The notes beneath the pieces are model-generated. The model was not told the DNA's origin, did no database searches, and saw nothing but the letters and a program-made list of their open reading frames with translations. A DNA stretch of 64,000 bases from Aldrovandia affinis. Its lineage: Eukaryota > Chordata > Actinopteri > Notacanthiformes > Halosauridae. The position numbers and the translations under genes are program-made. Of the stretch, positions 8,221-20,318 are shown one piece after another (position 1 is the stretch's first letter; every line of letters starts with the position of its first letter). The stretch covers positions 1,107,501 to 1,171,500 of the forward strand of contig JAINUG010000136.1 of assembly GCA_029706075.1 (NCBI GenBank), given 5' to 3'.

Positions 8221-10968
8221 CTGGCACGGCGACCGTGGAATCAAAGGAAATGAAAATCCAGAAAAATACATTATTGTCCTCCCCTTTCCTAAGAGTAAAA
8301 CAATGTTTGTTTGTTTTTTTGTTTGTTTTTTAAATGACATAATGCGAAACTAAAATATATAGTTCATGGGCACCACCTTTTAAATGTTTGGGCCAGTCAG
8401 CATCAGCATCTGCCACAGTCTTTGGGTGACATAAACCAGTGCCTTTGAAGTTTCCTGGGCTTTTTTATTTGTATGCAGATATGGCACTGTGTCAAGCGGT
8501 TTAGCTGCTTGAAATGATGTAGAAGCACATTAGAAAACATCTGGCAAGCTCATCTGGCAAGCTCTAAAAGTTCTATTCCATTATTTGTTCATGGCAGTGT
8601 AGTAATTGATTAGGGAACTGGGCTCATAACTCAAAGGTTGCAGGTTCGATTCCCAGTTGGGGCACTGCCATTGTACCCTTTAGCAAGGTACTTAACCTGA
8701 ATTGCTTCAGTAAATCCAGCTGTATAAATGGATTGTATGTAAGTGTAAAACTGTCTGTCTGGATAAGAGCGCCTGCTAAATGTCTAATGTAAAATGTAAA
8801 TGTAAGATGATTTACAAATGTACATAGGGTGCGGAGGTTAAAATACAGCTTTAGAAATGAGACAAAACCCAGCACTCAAATCTTTACTTTCAGAACCACT
8901 ACAGTCCAAAATTATGTAGGGATAAAAATGATGCCATTTTAAGGATAAATGTGTACCTTCAGTTCGATTATGAAGTTCTCAAAGGCACTGCTGAATAACA
9001 AATGGTTTTGCTTGCTGGATTGGGTGCACATCTATGCTCTTCCAGAGATGGTGTAAGATTATTAAACAATGGCTGAGCTAATATATGTCAGAAATATATA
9101 ATTCAAAGTTAAAATATGTTTGAAGATTTTTTTAAATCACTGTTCAAAAAAATAAATAAAATACTACACAACTGTTCAAAGTACAGTGGCTCAACCGGAT
9201 GGTGTTATAAACTCATAGCAGAAGCACATCATAAATAACTGTAAGAACTCATACTATTAGGGGGGCAGGTACCATCCTATGGTTTTGTTCCAAATATTTT
9301 TTAATCAACTTTGGGAAAACAGCAAGGCACTGAAGATGGTACAGCGTAAACTCATGAAATTGAACTCATGAACTGTTGTGTTTATGGGGACTGGCCCGGC
9401 GCCTAATATCCCATTTATATAAATCATGGTAATGCAAAAATTTCATTTGAATTATTTATTGTTTGACGTGATTTCATTCAATCTCCATCCATATCACTGG
9501 CATTATAAAACTTCTTTATGTTGTAAACTCATGGAAATGTGGAGGTACACTGATTTACCTTAAAAATAAAAAAAGACAATGAAAATCTAAAGTCCCCTTA
9601 CCTTGATGGACCAGAGGTCGTCGCTGAAGTGGTTTCTCTTGCGGGCGCCCATGGGCGTGTTGTGTAGGCTGGCAGCCACCTTCTTGCCCACACGCTTGTC
9701 TCTGAACTCCACCCAGCCTTCCGTAAAACTGCGCGCCTTGGTGCCTGCTTTCCTCTTCTTCCTCCGTACGGAGTGGTCTAAAGAAAGACCCATTTAAAAA
9801 AGGTGTTGGGATGTTTTTTTTACAACACTAACAACCTATTGAAACCAATTTAATGAAATGTTTAAAGTAGGACCAAAGCATAATCTTGTAAAAAAAAAAA
9901 ATAATAATCAAATGTAACTATGCTGGAAAAACACATGACAGGTTCAAGTCTGACACTTCAGGTTACAGGTATGGTATGCAGCTGCCTGCAATGATGTCTA
10001 TCACTGTATTACTGCACTGATCTCTTGCGCTAACTATGATTGTTCCTACCATGTATTAATGCACATCTTGTAAGTTGCTCTGGATAAGAGCGTCTGCTAA
10101 ATGCTTAAAGTGTAAATGTAAATGTAAACTAAGTTGCTCTTGTGATGATTCTCACCTCCTGATGGATAATAACTGCATTTTACATTTTACATTTTTAGGC
10201 ATTTAGCAGACGCTCTTATCCAGAGCGACTTACACTGTTTACATTTTCTTTACATACAATCCATTTATACAGCTGGATATTTTACTGAAGCAATTCAGGT
10301 TAAGTACCTTGCTCAAGGGTACAACGGCAGTGCCCCCACCTGGGAATCAAACCTGCAACCTTAGTGTTACAAGCCCAGTTCCCCTAACCATTGCACCACA
10401 CTGCCGCACTGTTCTGGACATTCGCAGTCACGCTGTTTAGGACATTACATTACAGACATTTAGCAGACGCTCTTATCCAGAGCGACTCACAGTTTACATT
10501 TCTTTACAATTCATTTATACAGCTGGATATTAACTGAAGCAATTCAGGCTAAGTACCTTGCTCAAGGGTACAACAGCAGTGTCTCACCTGGGGATTGAAC
10601 CTGCAACCTTAACGTTACAAGCCCAGTTCCCTAACCATTATACCACACTGCCTGCCTAGGACCTTACCCTCGGGCTGCAGGAATATCCTCCCGATCTCTC
10701 CGTAGGCGCTGAACGTGTTCCGCACATGCTTGGGCCTGAGCCTGGGTGGGATGTGACCCAGGTACACGATCCCTGGTGTAGGCTTCTTGCCTGCGGACTT
10801 CTCCTCCTCATGGTTTCCGCCTTCTATTCCACCGTCGTCTTCCTCAATCTCTGTGTCGTCTTCACTCTCCCCCTTCTGATCGTCCTGAAGTTCTTCGGTC
10901 TCACTTTCCTGTGTCACCGCGCCCTCTCCCATCTCGAGCGGAGCAACCTCCTGTTCTGCGCCTGACAT
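7840..10968 (-). CDS. abt1: activator of basal transcription 1 (ABT1/Esf2-type RRM protein), complete, 3 coding exons
   Basis: Nuclear/nucleolar RNA-binding protein. The mammalian protein associates with TBP and stimulates basal RNA polymerase II transcription, and the yeast relative Esf2 acts in small-subunit rRNA processing. The exons 10968-10668, 9777-9602 and 8220-7840 have GT/AG borders and join in phase to 285 residues (human about 272). An acidic N-terminus (residues 1-58, rich in E/D) precedes one RRM at about 66-142. That RRM starts [19 protein letters not shown] and includes [20 protein letters not shown]. The conserved [16 protein letters not shown] and [17 protein letters not shown] follow, then a basic helical C-terminus ending [13 protein letters not shown]. 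It faces comt tail-to-tail. Confidence 0.96.
8221..9601 (-). other. abt1: abt1 intron 2
   Basis: It contains one tRNA-derived SINE (8593-8806). The rest is AT-rich with no recognisable gene. Confidence 0.75.
8593..8806 (+). mobile_element. tRNA-derived SINE, family C (L2/HpaI-like tail)
   Basis: The tRNA-like head has B box GGTTCGATTCCC. The body contains GCAAGGTACTTAACCTGAAT, and the tail ends GGATAAGAGCGCCTGCTAAA followed by TGTAAATGTAA repeats. This tail is shared with many teleost LINE-mobilised SINEs. At least seven further copies occur in this window. Confidence 0.88.
9602..9777 (-). CDS. abt1: abt1 coding exon 2
   Basis: The acceptor is TTTCTTTAG and the donor ATCAAG/GTAAGG. It encodes the second half of the RRM, including [20 protein letters not shown] and [15 protein letters not shown]. 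It is phase 1 in and phase 0 out, matching both neighbours. Confidence 0.95.
10068..10129 (+). mobile_element. SINE 3' tail fragment (family C type)
   Basis: Only the conserved tail is present: TTGTAAGTTGCTCTGGATAA, then GAGCGTCTGCTAAATG and TGTAAATGTAAATG. The sequence before it does not match the family C body. Confidence 0.75.
10178..10406 (-). mobile_element. tRNA-derived SINE, family C
   Basis: Reverse orientation. It runs from the tail (TTTAGGCATTTAGCAGACGC) through GTACCTTGCTCAAGGGTACA to a tRNA-like head that includes GGGAATCAAACCTGCAACC. Confidence 0.88.
10441..10654 (-). mobile_element. tRNA-derived SINE, family C, abutting abt1 exon 1
   Basis: Reverse orientation. It is closely similar to the copy at 10178-10406. 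Its head end lies about 12-15 bases from the exon 1 splice donor. Confidence 0.88.
10668..10968 (-). CDS. abt1: abt1 coding exon 1
   Basis: It encodes residues 1-100 from [16 protein letters not shown] to IGRIFLQPE, ending phase 1 at donor GAGG/GTAAGG. This ATG was chosen because it starts the acidic leader typical of ABT1. An AG directly before it (CGTCGCAG/AATG) could be an acceptor for an upstream UTR exon. Confidence 0.93.
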
Positions 10969-11040
10969 TCTGCGACGCGACAGCCCAAAGACAGTCAGAG
11001 AGAGAGGGATGTACAATTTACAACAGAGGTTTGAGTTAAT

Positions 11041-11262
11041 GACATTTACATTACATTTTAGGCATTTAGCAGATGCTCTTATCCACAGTGATAATGGATA
11101 CAATGGATACAATCCATTTATATAGCTGGATATTTTACTGAAGCAATTCAGGTTAAGTACCTTGCTTAAGGGTACAACGGCAGATGTGTCCCACCTGGGA
11201 ATTGAACCAGCAACCTCGGAGTTACAAGTCCAGTTCCCTAACCATTATACCACATGCCGCCC
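11041..11262 (-). mobile_element. tRNA-derived SINE, family C, upstream of abt1
   Basis: It lies about 75 bp upstream of the abt1 ATG, with tail GGCATTTAGCAGATGCTCTT and head ending CCTAACCATTATACCACA. If the UTR exon at 12103 is real, it lies in the 5' UTR intron; otherwise it is in the proximal promoter. Confidence 0.85.
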
Positions 11263-11309
11263 TAATAATGATTCCTCACAGCAATGTACGTTTAATAAAA
11301 TGATTGTAT

Positions 11310-11505
11310 AATGTCTATTTTCTCCCAGTTTGGAATGCCCAATTTAGAGACTGCACTAATGCTGCAACCTCTTCTTGTCATTTCGGGAGAGCGCAGACAA
11401 GCACGCGCTTTCCGAGTGAAGTCAAAGCTGCTGCTTTGACTTTGGGTGCCCAACTGACCAGAGGCGGGCGCCGAGGGGCGATAGGACACTGACGACCCGC
11501 CTACT
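11310..11505 (-). mobile_element. SINE family A, tail and body part
   Basis: It begins (on +) TTTTCTCCCAGTTTGGAATG and continues with GAGAGCGCAGACAAGCACGC, words shared with the copy at 18405-18690. No head is attached here. Confidence 0.7.
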
Positions 11506-11691
11506 GAGATCCTGAGAAATTATGAGCGGGGCAATAACATAACAGTGGAAGAGCACATTGTCGCACAGGAAATGTTTTCAGGCCGTAGTTTTTTCTCTGA
11601 TGGCCGTAACACAAAATGCCTTTCAGTTTATTCGTTTATAAGTAAATAAAAAAGTAAAGTATCTACAAAAAACTCTTCCATAGACAACAGA

Positions 11692-11810
11692 AAAAAGCGC
11701 CCCTAGAGGGAACAGATTGGGCACGACACCATACGCACTGGAGGTCGGATTCGATGCCCATCCACACACTTGTACAGTGCCTTAACGGGATGAGCCATCC
11801 ACCAACGACA
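11692..11810 (-). mobile_element. SINE family A, tRNA-like head part
   Basis: It contains GGTCGGATTCGATGCCC (B-box-like) and CAGTGCCTTAACGGGATGAG, matching the head of the copy at 59030-59310. It may be the head end of the copy starting at 11310, separated by about 190 bp of other sequence. Confidence 0.65.
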
Positions 11811-12102
11811 GCTATGCAAGTTTTAGCATGGGATATCCTGGCTAACAATATGTTAAAGTTACTATCGGAGCGAGCGGTCACCTTGACTTTAGCCACGGCT
11901 ACTTTTCAATACACAAAACATATCACGACTTAATGACAATCAAAAGAACGATAAACACCGGTTTGGAAATAACGTATTGACTCCCTCAATCGCAACACTT
12001 CGGCTACATGTGTTAGCAAACTACTGCTTACGAACAGGATTATTTATCATTTACAATAATATCATTGACACAGCGAATACAATTTATTTAGAGTTGTCTT
12101 AC

Positions 12103-12235
12103 CGCAATAAAAGGCGATAGTTCGTTCAGTAATACGATTTCCACTACGTGTATATTTTAAATATCATCAAGACCTGTATTTACAACAGGACACAGCCATG
12201 TTTGAAACACATGTGCCCACTTCTACTTCTTCAAT
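12103..12235 (-). other. abt1: candidate abt1 5' UTR exon
   Basis: A donor TTGCG/GTAAGAC on the minus strand at 12102 pairs in principle with the AG at 10971-10970 just before the abt1 ATG. Upstream sequence near 12230 (TGACGTATA on +) could hold a CRE-like site. The putative exon has an upstream ATG with an 11-codon reading frame. No transcript evidence is available, and transcription might instead begin next to exon 1. Confidence 0.35.
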
Positions 12236-13179
12236 GACGTATAGGCAGCTTGGACGCCACTCAAAGATACTCTACTGCCACCTATTGGGCTGGAGTGTGT
12301 GGTGACGTGTGACGTTAGGCTGCAAATGATTTTTAAATAGTGACTTCTCTATGCATATCTTTGGAAACATGAGACATCGTTTGTCATTTCTAGGTGTATT
12401 TACTGGCTTTAATATTAGCATGCACATCTTAATCTGAACACCACGCGGATCAATTTTTAATAGAAACAACATTATACTATAAGACATGCAGATCGCATTT
12501 ACTATTTTTTTTACTGATCAATAATCCTTTTTAAAATCTGCCCCCCATGAAATAGTAATTGAATAGCCTTGTGTATACTGTAATATCCATGTTTGCTGTC
12601 TCACATTGGTCGGTTTAATTCTTCAAAAATGTCCACTTGTATTACCAGTTCACAACACAAGGTGGTAATATTAAACTGAGATACAACTTCAAATTAACTT
12701 GCCCTCTCCCATTTCCTGTTTGTACATTTTGTACATGAATACAGATTTGTAATATTTACATTTAGAAAATACAAATCTGAATATGGAATAAGCTTTAGTT
12801 TTATGATGAGTGAGAGCTCATTTGGTCTTTTTGGTGAGAATAACAATTAAAAACTCACAGAGACACAAATAGTTCAAGCAAATGTAAAATGAACAAAACT
12901 CTTCCAGGTAAATGTATACAATATCACTATCACAGCCTTGCTTTTTGTCTAAATTCAGAACATCATAGGCAGACATTTAAAACTAGTCTGTCGACTAAAA
13001 AAGAGACAGATAACGGTGATATCAAACTTTTAAAATAAAATGGAAATGTTCTTATTTTGCCTCTATGACTAAGGTGAGGGTATGCTATCAGTATAAATAT
13101 ATAAATATAAATAGTAAAATGTAAATATAAATATAAATAGTATAATATAAATTAAATACTCCTGTCCAGGTATCTTTAC

Positions 13180-13180
<1 letters not shown>
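12236..13180. other. intergenic, nothing recognised
   Basis: AT-rich sequence with short TATAAAT repeats near 13090-13150. No genes or identifiable elements. Confidence 0.5.

Positions 13181-13212
<32 letters not shown>
13181..13212. repeat. AT microsatellite, left flank of Tc1 remnant
   Basis: A (TA)16 run. It resumes at 13688-13699, so one array is split by the element between. Confidence 0.9.
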
Positions 13213-13215
<3 letters not shown>

Positions 13216-13687
13216 TACCAGTCAAAAGTTTGAGTACACCTTCTGGAAACTAGGTTTATTTCATAATTGACAATGATTTACACCGTATAAGTTTCTGTAA
13301 ATACTTGAAAATGACAAAAAACACATGTAACAATAAACATAAGGAACATCAAAGCAATGTTCAAGAAAATAGAAAATGGTCTCTAAATCTTAGATTTCTC
13401 AAAATAGCCCCCCTTTGCCTTGATAACAGCCTCACAAGCACGGGCCATTCGGTTAATAAGTTTCAGTAGGAAATAACCCGACATGTCTTCCCAGCTCTCC
13501 TGCAGCAATTCCCAGAGACACTTGTGGGTTGCTTTGCTTTGACTCTTATGTCCAGTTTGTCCCATACAAGTTCTATGGGATTGAGGTCTGGGACACTGGG
13601 CAGGCCAGTTGTCCTTCACATTCCTCCTTCACCACAACTTCAAGCCATAATCCAGAAGGAAGGAACTGAAACTTTTGACTGGTACTA
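13213..13687 (-). mobile_element. internally deleted Tc1-like element (475 bp) inside AT microsatellite
   Basis: The left end CAGTACCAGTCAAAAGTTTG is mirrored by AAACTTTTGACTGGTACTA at the right. On the minus strand 13619-13383 reads as the C-terminus of a Tc1 transposase (LWELLQESWEDMSGYFLLKL and AVIKAKGGYFEKSKI). The N-terminus and catalytic core are missing. Confidence 0.9.
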
Positions 13688-13710
13688 TATATATATATAG
13701 ATATAAATAG

Positions 13711-14119
13711 CGGCGGCACGGTGGTGCAGTGGATAGCACTGTCGCTTCACAGCAAGAAGGTCTCGGGTTCGAATCCAGGCCAGGGGCCTTTCTGTGTGGA
13801 GTTTGCATGTTCTCCCGTGTCCGCGTGGGTTTCCTCCGGGTACTCGGTTTCCTCCCACAGTCCAAAGACATGCATGTTAGGCTAATTGGAGAGTCTAAAT
13901 TGCCCGTAGGTATGAGTGTGTGAGTGAATGGTGTATGTCCAGGGTGTGCCCTGAACGCATGGATTGGCGACTGACCTGTCCATGGATGGTGTATTCCTGA
14001 CACTCTTTGCTTTGCCCCAATGGATTGCTGGGACTGGGCAGGCAGTTGTCCAGTTCCCCCACCAGAGTCCCTGACTAGCCATAATCCAGAAGGCGGCTGA
14101 AAATGAGATGAGATGAGAT
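13711..14119 (+). mobile_element. SINE-like repeat, 'gcggcacggtggtgcagtgg' family
   Basis: The head GCGGCACGGTGGTGCAGTGG has B box GGGTTCGAATCC. It is followed by GTTTGCATGTTCTCCCGTGT, GTTTCCTCCCACAGTCCAAA and CTAAATTGCCCGTAGGTATG, all hallmarks of a very common teleost repeat. The 3' end is degraded near AATGAGATGAGATGAGATA. Confidence 0.85.
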
Positions 14120-14591
14120 ATAAATAGCTTGTTATTACTTCATTATTTTTCTGAAGTAAGGTATCTAACTGCAAGGATCCATTTCCAGTGCCCCATCCTT
14201 GATTCAGAGTCCTGTGTGCAAACTGCCTGTTTGGTATGCTGCCGGCCCCCATATAAAACTGTCTCTCTGAGGGCAGGAGAGTGCGATAAAAGTCAGAGTG
14301 TCAGAGTATAGTGCTGGGGAGTGAGGAAGACTCCAGCCACCCCCCACCTCCCGCACCACCTCTACCCCCCCCCCCGCAGGGCTGCACAGCTGCTTTATTA
14401 TGGAGGGCCATGTGCGTGTCGCATGTGTGTTGCTGCATTATTGAACGAGACGACTCTGGTGTACTAAGTGCTCTGCAGCCCCTGTCAGTGGTTTGCCTAT
14501 CCATTTAAATATAAACCTGAACACTAAGTCTGGGTCCTTGGGGAAGAGGGGAGGGCTGGCATGTTTCATATTGAATGCTGCTATATAAAGA

Positions 14592-17582
<2,991 letters not shown>

Positions 17583-17778
17583 ATTACATTACATTTACAT
17601 TTACATTTTAGGTATTTAGCAGATGCTCTTATCCGACTTTACATACAATCCATTTATACGGCTGGATATTTTTACTGAAGCAATTCAGGTTAAGTACCTT
17701 GGTCAAGGGTACAACAAGGGAATTGAACCTGCAACCTCCCAGTTACAAGCCCAGCTCCCTAACCATTACACTACAAGC
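17583..17778 (-). mobile_element. tRNA-derived SINE, family C
   Basis: Tail TTTAGCAGATGCTCTTATCC, middle CAATTCAGGTTAAGTACCTT and head CCCAGCTCCCTAACCATTAC, in reverse orientation. Confidence 0.88.
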
Positions 17779-18404
17779 CCTGTGGCATCTCCACTCCACT
17801 CCTCGTTTGCGGCCAGAGCCCTGCCGGGGAGCAGATCTCCCGTCACCCCCCCCCCCCATTCGGTGGTGGGATGTGTGTGGGGACAGAGAAGGCAAAGAGG
17901 AGTGCGCAGGAGGGATGGACACGAACACCCTTCAACCAATCACCCGACAGAAGACGGTTAAGAATAAAGCCGCAGACTGGGAAATCTAAAAATAACCGAA
18001 AAAGTCTAAATTATTAACATTTAATCTCTCTCTGGCTATTGTGGGTTCTATATCTGACGGTCACACAGGAAAGTCTTCCGTGTATAAGCTGGTTAACTAT
18101 ACTGCTTTTAGTTCTGCTGAACCTACACAATGGAATTTCTTCCGTGTCATCATCTGCGAGTCAGAAACTATTGACTAACTAAAATCAAGACTAGACACAT
18201 CTTTTCAATCTTGCATATAATTAATTATATATTAGCACAGTCACACTCCTCCAAACTCCAAACCTTGTTTTATTGTTTCTCTGCTTTGTATTTTATTTTG
18301 ATTATTATTATGATTATTATTATCCTCACTTTGGTTGTAAGTTAAAACAGAGAATGCGACGTGGTTCAAATGTTCCGTTTACAGAATACTTCCCCCCCAT
18401 TCAG
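17779..18404. other. intergenic, nothing recognised
   Basis: A poly-C stretch lies near 17847-17856. No coding similarity is seen. Confidence 0.45.
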
Positions 18405-18690
18405 GTTACATTTTATTTTCTCCCAATTTGGAATGCCCAATCGTATTATGAGCCGCGCACGTTGCAACCTCCGCTGTCAATTCGGAGAGTGTAGACAAGC
18501 ACGCGCTCTCCTCCGAAACACGTGATGACAGTCGCGGCTTCAAATTTAGCTTGCACAGAGTCGGAGGGAGACGCTTCATGCGCAACTTTATACCGGCAGA
18601 CAGCAGGGGTTGAATCGGGCGCGATTGGTGTGCGATGAGACACGGACAACCGGCTGACTGAACCCCTACCTCCCTGGGCGAGGCTACCGC
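18405..18690 (-). mobile_element. SINE family A
   Basis: On + it reads TTTATTTTCTCCCAATTTGG, then AGACAAGCACGCGCTCTCCT, then GATTGGTGTGCGATGAGACA. The same word order occurs at 59030-59310 and, partly, at 11310-11505. A full tRNA-like head is not retained. Confidence 0.7.
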
Positions 18691-19084
18691 CAGTTATGCA
18701 TCGCCTCCATACGAGTTACATTTATGTTTACAGAAACGTTGTCCCAGAAACGAAATGCCATTCCTCATGCCATTGTCCCATTAACAAAAATATACCTACA
18801 CTGAACCTACACTATTTGCAACACAATATGTATATTAAATTAGATTGTATTTTTAAAATGTCCACCGTGGATGATTAAAAGCCCCACATATTGTGTACGT
18901 TATGTTGTCATCTCGAACATTAAACTTCATTTTACACGTTATTGGCAAGTTTGACAAAACTGTTGCGCAAAAAATATCAGACAGCCCCAGAAATGCGAAG
19001 TATAGGCTACTCACCATGATATACAGAACGAGTTAATTTAAATTATGGCAAATATTATTGACAAATAAATAGTGAAATAGAGGA

Positions 19085-19480
19085 AGCTGCATTGATAGTC
19101 GACGAAAGTAAGGACGTCAGCAAAAAAGAACAGGTGTCTGTGGTGGCACGCTATTTGCACAATGATGTGCCGATGGATGGATTAGACGCTGATTCGCTTT
19201 TAAAAACAATCAAATGGACACTTGCAAACATTGACCACAATACGTGCGTTGCTCAATGCTATGACGGCGCAGCCGTTATGTCAGGCTGTCATAACGGTGT
19301 AGCAGATACATTCAGAAAAGATGTCCCACAGGCGCTGTAGGCTATATCCATTGCCACGCTCATCTAAATCTTGTTGTACAATTTTTTTTCGGGCTCCGTC
19401 CCTCATGATCTTTTTAAAAAAACCAAAAAGAAATCGAGCCAACACAAGCTCCCGTTGATTTTGCAAAGAGTGAGATGGTC
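19085..19480 (+). pseudogene. hAT-type transposase fragment (ZMYM1/DUF4371-like), decayed
   Basis: The frame at 19092-19340 includes VDESKDVSKKEQVSVVARYL and AQCYDGAAVMSGCHNGVAD. After a frameshift near 19340 it continues YIHCHAHLNLVV. These are hallmark segments of hAT transposases and of genes derived from them. It lacks the segment normally found after ARYL, both termini and the HAT dimerisation region, so it is a remnant. I see no splice sites or larger open frame suggesting a domesticated gene. Confidence 0.82.
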
Positions 19481-19860
19481 TAAGCAGTGTTTATCTGTCA
19501 TATTGTGGCAATGCTTTCCTGGCTATTGGTATTGAGGGTCTGGGTCATTGTATTAATTTTTGAGTGCGTGAGATGGCAGTACATAAGCTAAATCAATGCA
19601 TAGCATGCTTGTTGTAGTAACCGTGCTGTAATATCTGACTAGATATTACAACATTATGCGTAGTAATGTAGCCTTCATAGCCGTGGTCTGCGCGCCCGTG
19701 ACCTGCACGGGTGTCTAAATGTCATGAGCACCCCCTCACAACCATAAAGCACCCCCTTAGCACCCCCAACCAAAATGTTCTGGCGCCGCCCCTGCATACA
19801 CACTAACACACACACGCGCATACACACACTTTTAATCCAAATCTGTACCCATTAGTGCAG

Positions 19861-20318
19861 TAGAGTGAGAGTGAGAGAGAGAGAGATAGAGGGAGGGAGG
19901 GAGGGAGAGAGAGAAAGTGGGAGGGAGGGAGGGAGGAGGAGGTAGTACGGGAAAACCAGGCTTTTAAGGGATTTGACAGTGATTTGTAGCATCACAGTTG
20001 TGAGGAATGTTGTGCTTTTTTATTTCAATTGAACATGATTCCGCCACAAAGCCTAGAAAGCCAAAGCTTTTCCCACGCCGAGAACTAGCACAAAATCTAA
20101 ATATGTGTTTGAAAGGTATTTTGTAAGATTCGTGGTTCTTTCTTCTAGAACTGAGTTGGATACGGAATACTTGAGATGGAATTTGCTTTCGTAGATCCTG
20201 CAATTTTCATTTGCACTTTGTAGTGGCATAATTCTCAAAAGTAATTGATTTGGGTTTCGGGATTTTTGATGCCTCCGGGAAGCCAGGAGTTTTAAAAACG
20301 TCGAGATGTCATGTTCAG
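19861..20318 (+). promoter_or_regulatory. candidate promoter / non-coding first exon ending in perfect splice donor
   Basis: A GA/GGGA purine tract (19865-19945) is followed by about 370 bp of less repetitive sequence, ending TTCAG/GTAAGTAC with the donor at 20319. Two ATGs just before the donor (20306, 20311) do not open a long frame. The next strong acceptor in front of a coding exon on this strand is at 46748, at the receptor gene. I infer a possible 5' UTR exon of that gene; the exon start is unknown. Confidence 0.35.

Larger units (their letters stand above)
9778..10667 (-). other. abt1: abt1 intron 1 packed with SINEs
   Basis: Family C SINE copies or tails at 10068-10129, 10178-10406 and 10441-10654 occupy more than half of this short intron. 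Confidence 0.8.

Noticed and set aside
7721..8253. Other long frames over abt1 exon 3 on both strands
   Set aside because: Shadow frames of a GC-rich coding exon; the abt1 frame has clear homology and splice sites.
8593..8806. Genuine tRNA genes at the many A/B-box sequences (also 13711, 34971, 52347, 61391)
   Set aside because: They lack a full cloverleaf with acceptor stem pairing and are each followed by a SINE body and tail.
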